The notes under the pieces are model-generated. The model made no database searches. It was not told the origin of the DNA and worked only from the letters and a program-made list of their open reading frames with translations. A program made the translations under genes and the position numbers. A stretch of DNA of 64,000 nucleotides. It comes from Streptomyces melanogenes. GTDB taxonomy: Bacteria > Actinomycetota > Actinomycetes > Streptomycetales > Streptomycetaceae. Shown piece by piece: positions 32,266 through 41,646 of this stretch. The number at the start of each line of letters is the position of its first letter. Position 1 is the first letter of the stretch. Location: assembly GCF_014649795.1 (NCBI RefSeq), contig NZ_BMTS01000014.1, forward strand, positions 186,001-250,000, in the 5' to 3' direction.

Positions 32266-33546
32266 ATGCCAGTCGCCGCTTCCCGAACCGCGCCCACCGA
32301 GGCCGACGAACCCCCCGTGCGCAAGCTCTACCGCTCGGCCGAGGGGCGGATGCTCGGTGGCGTGGCGCGCGGCCTCGCCGGACACCTCGGGCTGCCGGTC
32401 GTCTGGGTGCGGATCGTCTTCCTCGGCCTGTTCATGATCGACGGCCTGGGGGCGCTGCTGTACGCGGTGTTCTGGTTCGTGGTGCCGCTGGGCCTGGGCG
32501 GTACGGCGGCGGAGCCGCGCTCGGCGTTCGAGGTCAGCCCCGACGGCCGCAGACGGCTGCGCAAACCCGACAAGGGCCAGGTCGTCGCCCTGATCGCGCT
32601 CTGCGTCGGCGCGGCGATCTTCGCGAGCAATGTGAACGTGGGCGGCTGGGCCAGTCCGTACATCTGGCCGACGCTGCTGGTCGGCGCCGGTGTGATCCTG
32701 GTGTGGCGGCAGGCGGACAACGCCCGGCGGGCCCGCTGGACCGAGGGCGCCCGACGCCACCGGCTGCTGCCGGTGGCCCGGGGGTTGGCCGGGGTGGCGC
32801 TGGTCGGCGCGGGCTTCACCGGGTTCGTGGTGGTGCGCGGCTCGGCGGCCCAGCTCGGGAACGTCCTGACGGCGGCGCTCGCGGTCATCGCGGGCATAGC
32901 CCTGCTGGCGGGCCCCTATCTCGTCCGGATGACCCAGGACCTCTCCGAGGAGCGCCTGATGCGCATCCGCGCCCAGGAGCGCGCCGAAGTCGCCGCCCAT
33001 GTCCACGACTCGGTGCTCCACACCCTCACGCTGATCCAGCGCAACGCGGAGAACGTGGGGGAGGTGCGCCGCCTCGCCCGCGCCCAGGAGCGCGAGTTGC
33101 GGGCCTGGCTCTACAAGCCGGGGGGCACCGGCAAGGACGAGTCGGAGGAGCCGGAGACCCTGGCCGAGGCGGTGAAGAAGGCCGCGGCCGAGGTGGAGGA
33201 CAAGCACGGCGTGCCGCTGGAGGTCGTGGTCGTCGGCGACTGCCCGCTCGACGAGCGGCTGTCCGCACAGATGCAGGCCGCGCGCGAGGCGATGGTGAAC
33301 GCCGCCAAGTACGGTGGCGAGGGCGGCGCCGTCCAGGTCTTCGCGGAGGTCGAGGGCCGTACGGTCTTCGTGTCCGTACGGGACCGGGGCCCCGGCTTCG
33401 ATCTGGACGCGGTGCCGGACGACCGCATGGGCGTACGAGAATCGATCATCGGCCGGATGCAGCGCAACGGCGGAACGGCGAGGCTGCGTTCGGTGCCCGG
33501 TGGGGGCACCGAGGTCGAGCTGGAGATGGAGAGGGCGGACGGATGA
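32266..33546 (+). CDS. PspC-domain sensor histidine kinase
   Basis: A 426-residue membrane histidine kinase of the NarL/LiaS type. An N-terminal PspC domain (LYRSAEGRMLGGVARGLAGH) leads into several membrane helices; after residue 230 is the HisKA_3 dimerisation helix with the phosphoacceptor in AAHVHDSVLHTLTLIQ, then the ATPase domain (N box in AREAMVNAAKYG, G1 in VRDRGPGFD, G2 in GGGTEVELEM). ATG at 32266. Stop overlaps the response regulator start by four bases (ATGA). With the divergent PspC protein, it forms a likely LiaFSR-like envelope-stress module. Confidence 0.88.
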   Translation: MPVAASRTAPTEADEPPVRKLYRSAEGRMLGGVARGLAGHLGLPVVWVRIVFLGLFMIDGLGALLYAVFWFVVPLGLGGTAAEPRSAFEVSPDGRRRLRKPDKGQVVALIALCVGAAIFASNVNVGGWASPYIWPTLLVGAGVILVWRQADNARRARWTEGARRHRLLPVARGLAGVALVGAGFTGFVVVRGSAAQLGNVLTAALAVIAGIALLAGPYLVRMTQDLSEERLMRIRAQERAEVAAHVHDSVLHTLTLIQRNAENVGEVRRLARAQERELRAWLYKPGGTGKDESEEPETLAEAVKKAAAEVEDKHGVPLEVVVVGDCPLDERLSAQMQAAREAMVNAAKYGGEGGAVQVFAEVEGRTVFVSVRDRGPGFDLDAVPDDRMGVRESIIGRMQRNGGTARLRSVPGGGTEVELEMERADG

Positions 33547-34244
33547 CGACGGAGCAGACCCAGGGAACCCAGGGCGGTGCCGAGCGGCGGGTGCGGGTCG
33601 TCCTGGTCGACGACCACCGCATGTTCCGCACGGGGGTCCAGGCGGAGATCGGCCGTACCGAGGAGACGGGCGTGGAGGTCGTCGGCGAGGCGGCCGACGT
33701 GGACCAGGCGATCACCGTCATCACCGCGACGCGGCCGGAGGTCGTCCTCCTGGACGTGCACCTGCCGGGCGGCGGCGGGGTGGAAGTCCTGCGCCGTTCG
33801 GCCCCGTTGATGGCGGCCGCGGAGAACCCGGTGCGCTTCCTCGCGCTGTCCGTCTCGGACGCGGCGGAGGACGTGATCGGGGTGATCCGGGGCGGTGCGC
33901 GCGGCTACGTCACCAAGACGATCACGGGTACGGACCTGGTCGACTCGATCTTCCGGGTCCAGGAGGGCGACGCGGTGTTCTCGCCGCGGCTGGCGGGCTT
34001 CGTCCTGGACGCGTTCGCGTCGACGGACGCGCCGCCGGTCGACGAGGACCTGGACCGCCTCACCCAGCGCGAGCGGGAGGTGCTGCGGCTGATCGCGCGC
34101 GGCTACGCGTACAAGGAGATTGCCAAGCAGCTGTTCATCTCGGTGAAGACGGTCGAGTCGCACGTCTCGGCGGTGCTGCGCAAGCTCCAGCTGTCCAACC
34201 GGCACGAGCTGACGCGGTGGGCCACGGCTCGACGGCTGGTCTGA
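33543..34244 (+). CDS. LuxR-type response regulator, partner of the kinase
   Basis: A 233-residue NarL-family response regulator: acidic pair in VRVVLVDDHRMF, phosphoacceptor Asp in VVLLDVHLPGGG, the switch region LALSVSDAAEDVI and KTITG (Lys), then a LuxR HTH (TQREREVLRLIARGYAYKE, KTVESHVSAVLRKL). ATG overlaps the kinase stop. It should bind DNA as a dimer on phosphorylation; likely targets include its own operon and the divergent PspC genes. Confidence 0.9.
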   Translation: MTTEQTQGTQGGAERRVRVVLVDDHRMFRTGVQAEIGRTEETGVEVVGEAADVDQAITVITATRPEVVLLDVHLPGGGGVEVLRRSAPLMAAAENPVRFLALSVSDAAEDVIGVIRGGARGYVTKTITGTDLVDSIFRVQEGDAVFSPRLAGFVLDAFASTDAPPVDEDLDRLTQREREVLRLIARGYAYKEIAKQLFISVKTVESHVSAVLRKLQLSNRHELTRWATARRLV

Positions 34245-34372
34245 CGGGGCGGGGGCTCCGGGAGGGGGTGGGCGGAACCGGGATTGTCAGGATGGCGTCA
34301 AGACTCAACGTGCACTCCTTGCACGGCAGTTGGGATCCACGATGATCGTCGGACACGGGGGAGGGACTGTCC

Positions 34373-34831
34373 ATGGGCTTCGAGGAAGAGTGGGCGTCGA
34401 GCAAGGCGGCCGCGGCGCGGCAGCCGGGGGGCATGCGGCTCGACGGGGCGTACGACGGGCCGTTCCCGCCGTCGGGGCCGGGCGGTGACAAGGACCTGAA
34501 CTCCAGCCCCGCGCGGAAGACCGCCGCCGCCAACGACATCGAGACCGACTTCGAGCCGCACACGAAGACGGCCGGTGCGTGGGCGGACGAGGCCACGGGG
34601 ACGGCGGCCAAGGCGTTCGCCGGGTGGGCGACCGCGGCCGGGCTGACGAAGGCCCAGGAGCGGTGGGGGAAGTCGGTCACCGCGTTACTCGGCCGGCTGG
34701 CCGGGGAGAAGTCCGCGCTGCGCGGCACGACGGGCTACTTCCAGAAGAACGACTTCGGCGTCGGCAACGACTTCGCGCCGCTCCTCAGACCGTCCTCGCT
34801 CAGCCAGTTCTCGCCGCCGCCGCACGCGTAG
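34373..34831 (+). CDS. small WXG100-like helper protein
   Basis: A 152-residue protein, Ala/Gly/Lys-rich, with the TAGAWADEATGTAAKAFAGW and AQERWGKSVTALLGRL helices expected of ESX/WXG100-superfamily small partners. No signal peptide is seen, consistent with ESX export. ATG at 34373 has a GGGGGAGGGA site. It is separated by 10 bases from the large protein gene. The three-gene set (34373-38185) is followed by a tandem-esterase pair. Confidence 0.5.
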   Translation: MGFEEEWASSKAAAARQPGGMRLDGAYDGPFPPSGPGGDKDLNSSPARKTAAANDIETDFEPHTKTAGAWADEATGTAAKAFAGWATAAGLTKAQERWGKSVTALLGRLAGEKSALRGTTGYFQKNDFGVGNDFAPLLRPSSLSQFSPPPHA

Positions 34832-34841
34832 GAGTCCTCTG

Positions 34842-37103
34842 ATGCTGACCTACGAACTGATCATGAAGACGGACTTCTCGCAGCTCACCACGGCCGCCAC
34901 CAAGTGGGACGACATGGCAGGGGAGCTCAAGAAGCTGGAGGAGCGCTACAAGACCCAGGTCCAGAACGTGAGTCTGGACGGCACCTGGACCGGCCAGGCC
35001 TCGCTCTACTCCCGGCCGAACTTCGCGGCGACGCACACGCAGTACGTCGCCGCGCAGACCGAGGCCAAGGCCGTCGCCTCCCTGTTACGCGATGCCCACG
35101 CCCAGTTCGTGGACCTGAAGAAGCGGGTGGAGTCCGCGCGGGACGACGCCGTCAAGGCGGGGATGAAGGTCTCCGAGACGGGCGCCGCGACCTTCGACTA
35201 CAGCAAGGTCAGCGCGACGGAGGCCGATTCGGTCCGCCACGACCCGGGCCTGCGCACCACCGAGAACTCGTGGTCGCAGCACATCGCGCAGGCCGTGACG
35301 GCCATGAACGACGCCGACCAGGGCGTGAAGATCGCCCTGGAGGCGGTCGGCGCCGACCTCGACCTGTTCGACGACACGGCGAACGGCTTCAACGCCAAGG
35401 CCAACGGCGACGTGGAGTTCTACGAGGCCAAGGCCATGATCCCGCTGGCCGAGAAGATCAAGGACGGCGACAAGCTGTCCCCCGAGGAGCTGGCCGAGGC
35501 CGAGTCGCTCTTCCGGGACAACTCCCACGACAAGGGCTTCACCCAGACGCTGTTGCAGAGCCTGGGCCCGGACGGCGCGGTCCAGTTCACCCGGCACATC
35601 AACGACTGGTCGCTCTCCGACAAGTCCCACAAGGACGACTACGCGACTCTGGAACGCGGCTTCGCCACCTCCCTGGCCACCGCGACGACGGTCCCGGGCA
35701 AGGTCACGGACATGCCGCCGGGCTCCGCCAAGTACAACGAGTGGCTCAACAGCCCGGACGGGAAGTTCTACAAGGGGTGGATGGAGGGGATGGAGAAGAC
35801 GGGGGTCCACGACTACGGGAGCAACACCCGGCCGCTGCTCGGCTACCAGCTCCTCACCACGCTGATGCAGAAGGCCGACGGTATGTACGACGACCAGTAT
35901 CTGAACGCGCTGGGCGACCAGATGATCGCGGCGGAGCGCGGCCAGAAGTCCAACATCTTCGACACCTGGGGCGCCGACTACAAGGGCGTCACCCCGGACC
36001 CGGTCGACGCGCTGCTCGGCGTCATGAGCAAGAACCCGGACGCGGCGACGTTCTTCTTCGACCCGGCGGACAAGACGGGCGCGGACCACCTGCACTACCT
36101 CGCGGGGCACGGGGGCGGCACGCGCGACTGGCCGCAGCACATGGTGTCGGGCGGGGTGGCCACGGCGACGTACGACCTGCCCGACAGCCATGCCGGGCTG
36201 GGGCTCGCCCTGGAGGCCGCGGCGACCGGACACCCGCCCTTCGGCCCGAACCAGGACCCCTGGCCGGTGCCCACGCACACCGAGGCCCAGGCCCGGGTGA
36301 TGAACGGGATCATCGGCCAGCTCGACCAGGGCACCAGCACCGAGGTGCACAAGAACATGCAGGCGGCGGTGGCCAAGGCCCTGGCGGAGTACACCCCGGA
36401 CACCCACCAGATCCTCGGCAACGCGGGCGGCGGCTACATCCGCGGCATGAACGACGGGTTCTTCGTGGACGACAAGGGCATGGCGCACCTGGCCACGACA
36501 CCGGACAAGCTGGTGCACGTCATGCGGGGGCTCTCCGAGGATCCGGCCGCCTTCGCGGACCTCAGCAAGACGGAACTGCGCTATCTGGACCACGAGCTGA
36601 GCACGCTCCCGAAGGGCGCCAGTCCGCTCGACCAGAACGACCTCATCGCCAAGTCGGGCAACGCCCTGGGCACGTACACGGCGATCCGCGAGGACGTGCT
36701 CAACGACGGCCGTGTGAACGCCTATTCGTCGGCGGACTGGAAGGCGAAGGTGGCCTACCACATCATCGGCGGAGTCGTGACGCCGATGACGATCCCCACG
36801 ACCGGCGGCGGGTCGATCGTCGTCGGAGACGCGCTGCAGCGCGGTGTGGACACACTGGCGTGGATGTGGGGCAACGAGATGAAGGCGGGTGCGGACGCCG
36901 AGGCCAACGCGAAGATCTCCGACACCTTCCTCAACGCCGACACCCAGATGCGCACGGTGGTGAACACCTGGGGGGAGGACCGCTACGGCACCGGTGACCC
37001 GGAGGCGCGGAAGCTGGTGGACGAGTACATCCGGCGCATGCACGACAGCCACACCACGGGCCTGTCCCAGGCCAAGGGCTATCTGACCGACACCACCAAC
37101 TGA
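34842..37103 (+). CDS. large WXG100/LXG-like protein, unknown
   Basis: A 753-residue protein with an N-terminal WXG100-like helical hairpin: KWDDMAGELKKLEERYKTQ, then SLDGTWTGQASLYSRP (W-x-G turn) and a long second helix. The middle (about 200-480) is a globular region with several GTRDWPQHM and DLPDSHAGLGLAL motifs of no recognised family. Residues about 510-610 (HVMRGLSEDPAAFADLSKTE) resemble the membrane protein downstream, and residues near 650-720 contain short hydrophobic runs. Likely exported via the ESX pathway as a polymorphic-toxin-like or structural protein, but no toxin motif is visible. ATG follows an AGGAG. Confidence 0.55.
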   Translation: MLTYELIMKTDFSQLTTAATKWDDMAGELKKLEERYKTQVQNVSLDGTWTGQASLYSRPNFAATHTQYVAAQTEAKAVASLLRDAHAQFVDLKKRVESARDDAVKAGMKVSETGAATFDYSKVSATEADSVRHDPGLRTTENSWSQHIAQAVTAMNDADQGVKIALEAVGADLDLFDDTANGFNAKANGDVEFYEAKAMIPLAEKIKDGDKLSPEELAEAESLFRDNSHDKGFTQTLLQSLGPDGAVQFTRHINDWSLSDKSHKDDYATLERGFATSLATATTVPGKVTDMPPGSAKYNEWLNSPDGKFYKGWMEGMEKTGVHDYGSNTRPLLGYQLLTTLMQKADGMYDDQYLNALGDQMIAAERGQKSNIFDTWGADYKGVTPDPVDALLGVMSKNPDAATFFFDPADKTGADHLHYLAGHGGGTRDWPQHMVSGGVATATYDLPDSHAGLGLALEAAATGHPPFGPNQDPWPVPTHTEAQARVMNGIIGQLDQGTSTEVHKNMQAAVAKALAEYTPDTHQILGNAGGGYIRGMNDGFFVDDKGMAHLATTPDKLVHVMRGLSEDPAAFADLSKTELRYLDHELSTLPKGASPLDQNDLIAKSGNALGTYTAIREDVLNDGRVNAYSSADWKAKVAYHIIGGVVTPMTIPTTGGGSIVVGDALQRGVDTLAWMWGNEMKAGADAEANAKISDTFLNADTQMRTVVNTWGEDRYGTGDPEARKLVDEYIRRMHDSHTTGLSQAKGYLTDTTN

Positions 37104-37123
37104 CGCCGGGACGCCACGGAGCC

Positions 37124-38185
37124 GTGACAGTGACGAACTCGCAAGCGCCGTCGGCGCCGCGCGCGTCCCGGCGCCCTCCGACGGGGGTGCTCGCGGCCGC
37201 CGCGGCCGTGGTCGTGCTCGCCGCAGGGGCGGGGACCTGGCTGCTCGTGCGGTCCGGCGGCGAGGAGGGGCCCTCCTGCGCCACCGTCGGCGAGGACGCC
37301 CGCATCCGGAAGGACCTGGCCCCCGCCGACGCGTCGGGCATGAACTGCCGGGAGCTGGCGGCCGCGTTGAAGAAGGCGGCGGCCCCGGACGGCTCCGGGC
37401 GGCACACCCTGGAGCAGGCGGGGGTGATGCGCGACCTCGTCAACACGCTCGACGACGACTTCCGGGACCGCTCCACGGCGGACCTCGCGGCGCCCCTGCG
37501 GGAGCCGGTCGCGGAGCTGCTCGCCGACTACGCGACGGACATGCACACCATGCTCGTGCACTACTCGGAGTCGATGGCCTACATCAGGCACGCGGGACCG
37601 AACGGCGGCCCGTGGCGCGACGAGAAGGGAGTCGTCCGCATGCCGGTGGAGAACCAGTCGCTCATCCGGGTCATGCGGGCGGTCTCCGACGACCCCGCCG
37701 CGTACGCGACGCTCCGGAAGGCCGAGACCGGGCGCTCGGCGGAGGATCTGGCCCGTATCACCAAGACGTCGGCCGGGGACGCCGTCTCCGTTCCGGTCGG
37801 CGCCACGGCCACCGCGCTGGGGCTGCTCGACGCCATGGCCGAGGAGGTCCTCGCCACCGGCTCGAAGAGCGAGGCGGCCCGGTGGAAGGCGGACGTGGTG
37901 AAGGGTCTGTCGGACGGGGGCGCGAGTGAGGTGCCCGCGTTCTCCGCCGACCCGGCGCGGTACATCGCCGGCACCTGGGAGCGCGGCACCGCCGCCGGCG
38001 GCTACCCGGCCCTGGGCGGCCAGACGCGGGACATGGTCGGCATCCTGGTGAAGGCGAGCGGCCGCCCGGCCGAGTCCGTCGCGGAGCCCCTGCGGGAGGC
38101 CGTGGCCGCCGGCCGGGTCGGGCGGGACTGGCTGGCCGAGGCGCTGATCACCATAGGCTCCCCGCCCAGGAGCCCCCGCACGTAA
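37124..38185 (+). CDS. membrane-anchored partner of the large WXG protein
   Basis: A 353-residue protein with one N-terminal membrane anchor (VLAAAAAVVVLAAGAGTWLL) and an extracytoplasmic domain. It shares a domain with the large protein upstream: LADYATDMHTMLVHYSESMA then VRMPVENQSLIRVMRAVSDD and PAAYATLRKAE here, against LAEYTPDTHQILGNAG then LVHVMRGLSEDPAAFADLSKTE there. Two cysteines (PSCATVG, MNCRELAA) near the anchor could form a disulphide. GTG start, 20 bases after the large gene. The shared domain hints at an effector-partner or immunity-like relation, by inference. Confidence 0.55.
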   Translation: MTVTNSQAPSAPRASRRPPTGVLAAAAAVVVLAAGAGTWLLVRSGGEEGPSCATVGEDARIRKDLAPADASGMNCRELAAALKKAAAPDGSGRHTLEQAGVMRDLVNTLDDDFRDRSTADLAAPLREPVAELLADYATDMHTMLVHYSESMAYIRHAGPNGGPWRDEKGVVRMPVENQSLIRVMRAVSDDPAAYATLRKAETGRSAEDLARITKTSAGDAVSVPVGATATALGLLDAMAEEVLATGSKSEAARWKADVVKGLSDGGASEVPAFSADPARYIAGTWERGTAAGGYPALGGQTRDMVGILVKASGRPAESVAEPLREAVAAGRVGRDWLAEALITIGSPPRSPRT

Positions 38186-38237
38186 AAACCCGGCAAACCA
38201 GTCAACCCACACATCCCCGTCACCCCTCTCCCCCCAC

Positions 38238-39455
38238 GTGAGCACCCCGCACCACCTGACCGACCTGACCGGCACCCCCTTCCTCGCCGTCACCCTCTTC
38301 GCCGCCGTGCTGGCCGTCGTCCTGCCGCTCGCGGTGTGGGGGCGGGTGCGGGGGCCACGGGTCGTGCGTGCCGGGGTGCGGCTCGGGATGGTCGTCGTGG
38401 CGCAGGTCAGTGCCGTGCTCGTGGTGTTCGTGGCCGTCAACGACCAGTACGGGCTCTACGACAGCTGGGGCGATCTGCTCGGCACCGAGAGCCACGTCGC
38501 GGCCGCGCCCGACCTCGGGGCGGACGGGACCGGAGGGCGGGACATCTCCGCCGCCCCCCGCGTCCGGCAGGCCTTCTCGCCCGTCACCGGGGACCCGGAC
38601 ATCGGCCCGGGGCTGCGGCTCACCCACCTCAAGGGGGCGCTCTCCGGCGCCGAGGGGGAGGTGTACGTGTGGCTGCCGCCGCAGTACGGGGAGCCGAAGT
38701 ACAAGAACATGGACTTCCCCGTCGTCGAGCTGCTCGCCGGGTACCCCGGCTCCGCCCGCGACTGGTGGGGCAACCTCGACGTACAGACGCAGCTGGAGCC
38801 GATGATGGAGCACGGGGAGGTCGCGCCGTTCATCCTCGTCTCGCCGCGCACCACGCTGCTGCCCGGCAAGGACACCGGCTGCGCCAACGTGCCGGGCACC
38901 GTCAACGCCGACACCTGGCTCAGCGTGGACGTACGGAAGATGGTCACCGACACCTTCCGGGCGCGGAAGGACGCCGACGGCTGGGCCGTCGCCGGGTTCT
39001 CCGCCGGGGCCCACTGCGCGGCCAAGCTCGCGATCGAGCACCCCGACCGCTACCGCGCGGCCATCGGCTTCTCCGGCTACAACGACCCCGCCGCCGAGCC
39101 CGACTCCATCGCCGCCCACGACGCCCGGCTGCGGCGCACCACGAACCCGCTGTGGACGCTCACCCACGCCCGCCGCCCGCCCCGCACCTCCCTCTACCTC
39201 ACCGGCGAGCCCAAGGACGGGTACGACGACGGCCTTGCGATCCAGCGGGCCGCGCAGCCGCCCACCCGCGTCACCGTCCTGCCCTCCACGGGCGGGCACC
39301 GCGTGACCGTCTGGAGGCCATTGGTGCCGGCGGCCTTCCGCTGGCTCAGCGGGGTCGTCGGGGGACCGATGGGCGCGGAAGCAAGCACCGGGAAAGTAAA
39401 GGCCTCGCAAAGCGGGGCAACTCCAGTCAGCGCAACCGGCTCTTCACGGGCGTGA
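38238..39455 (+). CDS. membrane-bound alpha/beta-hydrolase esterase 1
   Basis: A 405-residue protein with an N-terminal membrane region (LAVTLFAAVLAVVLPLAVWG, MVVVAQVSAVLVVFVAVND) and an extracellular esterase domain of the mycolyltransferase/esterase D-like fold: FPVVELLAGYPGSARDW (oxyanion side), nucleophile Ser in VAGFSAGAHCAAKL (GFSAG), acid Asp probably in TGEPKDGYDD, and the His in STGGHRVTVW. The family acts on ester or acyl substrates outside the membrane. It is 78% similar in layout to the next gene, a tandem duplicate. Stop overlaps the next ATG (TGATG). Confidence 0.75.
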   Translation: MSTPHHLTDLTGTPFLAVTLFAAVLAVVLPLAVWGRVRGPRVVRAGVRLGMVVVAQVSAVLVVFVAVNDQYGLYDSWGDLLGTESHVAAAPDLGADGTGGRDISAAPRVRQAFSPVTGDPDIGPGLRLTHLKGALSGAEGEVYVWLPPQYGEPKYKNMDFPVVELLAGYPGSARDWWGNLDVQTQLEPMMEHGEVAPFILVSPRTTLLPGKDTGCANVPGTVNADTWLSVDVRKMVTDTFRARKDADGWAVAGFSAGAHCAAKLAIEHPDRYRAAIGFSGYNDPAAEPDSIAAHDARLRRTTNPLWTLTHARRPPRTSLYLTGEPKDGYDDGLAIQRAAQPPTRVTVLPSTGGHRVTVWRPLVPAAFRWLSGVVGGPMGAEASTGKVKASQSGATPVSATGSSRA

Positions 39456-40591
39456 TGAGCCTGACCGGTACCCCCTTCCTGCTGACCGCCGTCGTCGTGG
39501 CGGTGGCGGCCCTGCTGCTGCCCCTGTTCCTGTGGAGCAGGATCGGCGGGCCGGCCGTGGTGCGCGGGGCCTCCCGGCTGCTCATGCTGCTGTTCGCGCA
39601 GTTCACCGCCATCCTCGTCGTCTTCGTGATGGTCAACAACGCCAACGGGCTCTACGACACCTGGGACGACCTGCTGGGCACCGGCAACCACGTCAACGCC
39701 GCCCCCGACCTCGGCCCCGACGGCACCGGAGGCAAGAAGGCCGCCTCCGCGCCCAAGGTCAAGCAGGCCTTCAAGGAGTACAAGGGCAAGGTCGGCAACG
39801 GCGTCATGAAGACCACGCTCAAGGGCGCGATCTCCGGCGTCGAGGGCGACGTGGCGGTCTGGCTGCCGCCGCAGTACAACGACCCCGCGTACAAGGACAA
39901 GACGTTCCCCGTGGTCGAGCTGCTGCCCGGCTACCCGGGCTCGATCGGCGCCTGGTTCGGCTCGCTGCACACCCAGCGCCAGCTCACGCCGATGATGCAG
40001 CGCGGCGAGGTCGCGCCGTTCATCCTCGTCTCGCCGCGCACCACGCTGCTGGACGGCCGCGACACCGGCTGCGCCAACGTGCCGGGCACCGTCAACGCCG
40101 ACACCTGGATCAGCGTGGACGTACGCAAGATGATCACCGACAACTTCCGGGCCGCCACCGGGCCCGAGGGCTGGGCCGTCGCCGGGTACTCGGCGGGCGG
40201 CCACTGCGCCGCCAAGCTCGCCATAGCGCACCCCGACCGCTACCGCGCCGGCGTCGACCTCTCCGGCTACAACGACCCGGCCGCCGAGGGCGCCTCGATC
40301 ACCGCGCACGACCCGAAGCTGCGCCGCGAGTCCAACCCGCTGTGGATCCTCAAGAACGCCACGACCCCGCCGCACACCTCGTTGTTCGTCTCCGGCGACC
40401 TGGGCGACGGCTACAACGACGGCCTGGCCCTGAAGAAGGCCGCCAAGGCCCCGACCACCGTCCACGTCGTGCGGCTGAACGGCGGCGGCCACCGCAGCAG
40501 CGTCTGGGAGCACCAGGTGCCCGACGTCTTCCGCTGGCTCACCAAGGAGCTCGGTCAGGCGGGCCGGGTGGCGCCCGCGAACGGCATCTGA
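39455..40591 (+). CDS. membrane-bound alpha/beta-hydrolase esterase 2
   Basis: A 378-residue paralogue of esterase 1 with the same architecture: two or three membrane helices, then FPVVELLPGYPGSIGAW, nucleophile in VAGYSAGGHCAAKL, DLGDGYNDGLAL, and His in NGGGHRSSVW. ATG at 39455 overlaps the stop of esterase 1. The two are probably translated together as a duplicated pair. Its last 37 bases are convergent with the NlpC/P60 gene. Substrates are unknown; cell-envelope lipid or glycan esters are the usual targets. Confidence 0.75.
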   Translation: MSLTGTPFLLTAVVVAVAALLLPLFLWSRIGGPAVVRGASRLLMLLFAQFTAILVVFVMVNNANGLYDTWDDLLGTGNHVNAAPDLGPDGTGGKKAASAPKVKQAFKEYKGKVGNGVMKTTLKGAISGVEGDVAVWLPPQYNDPAYKDKTFPVVELLPGYPGSIGAWFGSLHTQRQLTPMMQRGEVAPFILVSPRTTLLDGRDTGCANVPGTVNADTWISVDVRKMITDNFRAATGPEGWAVAGYSAGGHCAAKLAIAHPDRYRAGVDLSGYNDPAAEGASITAHDPKLRRESNPLWILKNATTPPHTSLFVSGDLGDGYNDGLALKKAAKAPTTVHVVRLNGGGHRSSVWEHQVPDVFRWLTKELGQAGRVAPANGI

Positions 40592-41646
40592 TCGATCGGC
40601 GCGATCCGCACCGGCGCCCCCGGGTGCGGCGCGTGGATCATCTGGCCGCCGCCGATGTAGAGCCCGACGTGGCTGATGCCCGAGTAGAAGAAGACCAGGT
40701 CGCCGGGGGCGAGCGCGGAACGGGACACCCGGGCGCCCGAGTTGATCTGCGTGTACGTGGTCCGGGGCAGCGCGACGCCCGCCGCGCCCCAGGCCGCCTG
40801 GGTCAGCCCCGAGCAGTCGAACGAGGACGGCCCGGTCGCGCCCCACACGTACGGCTTGCCGAGCGCGGTGTACGCGAACGCCACGGCGGCCGCCGCCCGG
40901 CCGCTGGGGGCCGGGAGCAGCCCGGCGGGCGCGGCGGGCGCACCGGGGGCGGAGGAGCGGCTGGCGCGGCCCGGGGCGCCCGCGTCGGCGCGGTCGCCGT
41001 CCTCGCCGTCGTACGCGGCCCGCTGCTCGGCGGTCAGCTGCGCCAGCAGCGCCTGCGCCGAGTCGATCTTCGACTTGATGGTCTCCTTCTGGCGCCTGAG
41101 CTCGGCCTGCCGCTCGCGCAGTTCGCCGAGCCTGCCGTCGGCGGCGGTGTGCAGCCGCTTCAGCTCGGCGAGCTGCTTGCGGACCCCGGCCACCGCGGTC
41201 GCCGTCCGGTCCCCGGCCCGCTCCTGGAAGGCCGCGTCGTCCAGGTACCGCTGCGGGTCGGACGACAGCATCAGCTGGAGCGCGGGGGCGACCCCGCCGG
41301 TGCGGTACTGGGCGGTGGCGATCGAGCCCAGCGCGTTGCGCGCGCTGTTGAGCCGGTCGGTCTTGCGCGCGGCCTCGTCCTGGAGCGCGGCGACGGACTT
41401 CTGGGTGTCGTCCGCCTTCTCCTTGGCGCCGTTGTACGCCTCGGTGGCGACCTCCGCGTCGTGGTAGAGCGCGTCCACCTTGGCCTTGACCTGGGCCGGG
41501 GTCAGGCGGGGCTCGGCGTGGCCGGAGCCCTCGAAGGCGGTGGCGGTGGCGGCTCCGGCCAGTGCGAGGGTCGCCGCGGTGCGGGCGGCGGGGCCGGTGA
41601 GCGGGTGCTGCCTGGGCTTTCGGTGTGCAGCCACTAGGGCCTTCAC
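40555..41646 (-). CDS. NlpC/P60 peptidoglycan hydrolase (coiled-coil type)
   Basis: A 363-residue secreted endopeptidase. The signal peptide is TLALAGAATATAFEGSGHA, then a long coiled coil (residues about 60-190) typical of RipA-like proteins, a linker (Ala/Pro/Gly-rich) and the NlpC/P60 domain: Cys in GPSSFDCSGLTQAAW, His in SGISHVGLYIGGG, and the third polar residue in MIHAP. GTG at 41646 directly follows GGAAGGAC. The catalytic Cys-His-His triad is intact. It cuts peptide cross-links in peptidoglycan during growth and septation. A paralogue lies at 42325-43464. Confidence 0.9.
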   Translation of the reverse strand: MKALVAAHRKPRQHPLTGPAARTAATLALAGAATATAFEGSGHAEPRLTPAQVKAKVDALYHDAEVATEAYNGAKEKADDTQKSVAALQDEAARKTDRLNSARNALGSIATAQYRTGGVAPALQLMLSSDPQRYLDDAAFQERAGDRTATAVAGVRKQLAELKRLHTAADGRLGELRERQAELRRQKETIKSKIDSAQALLAQLTAEQRAAYDGEDGDRADAGAPGRASRSSAPGAPAAPAGLLPAPSGRAAAAVAFAYTALGKPYVWGATGPSSFDCSGLTQAAWGAAGVALPRTTYTQINSGARVSRSALAPGDLVFFYSGISHVGLYIGGGQMIHAPHPGAPVRIAPIDQMPFAGATRPA

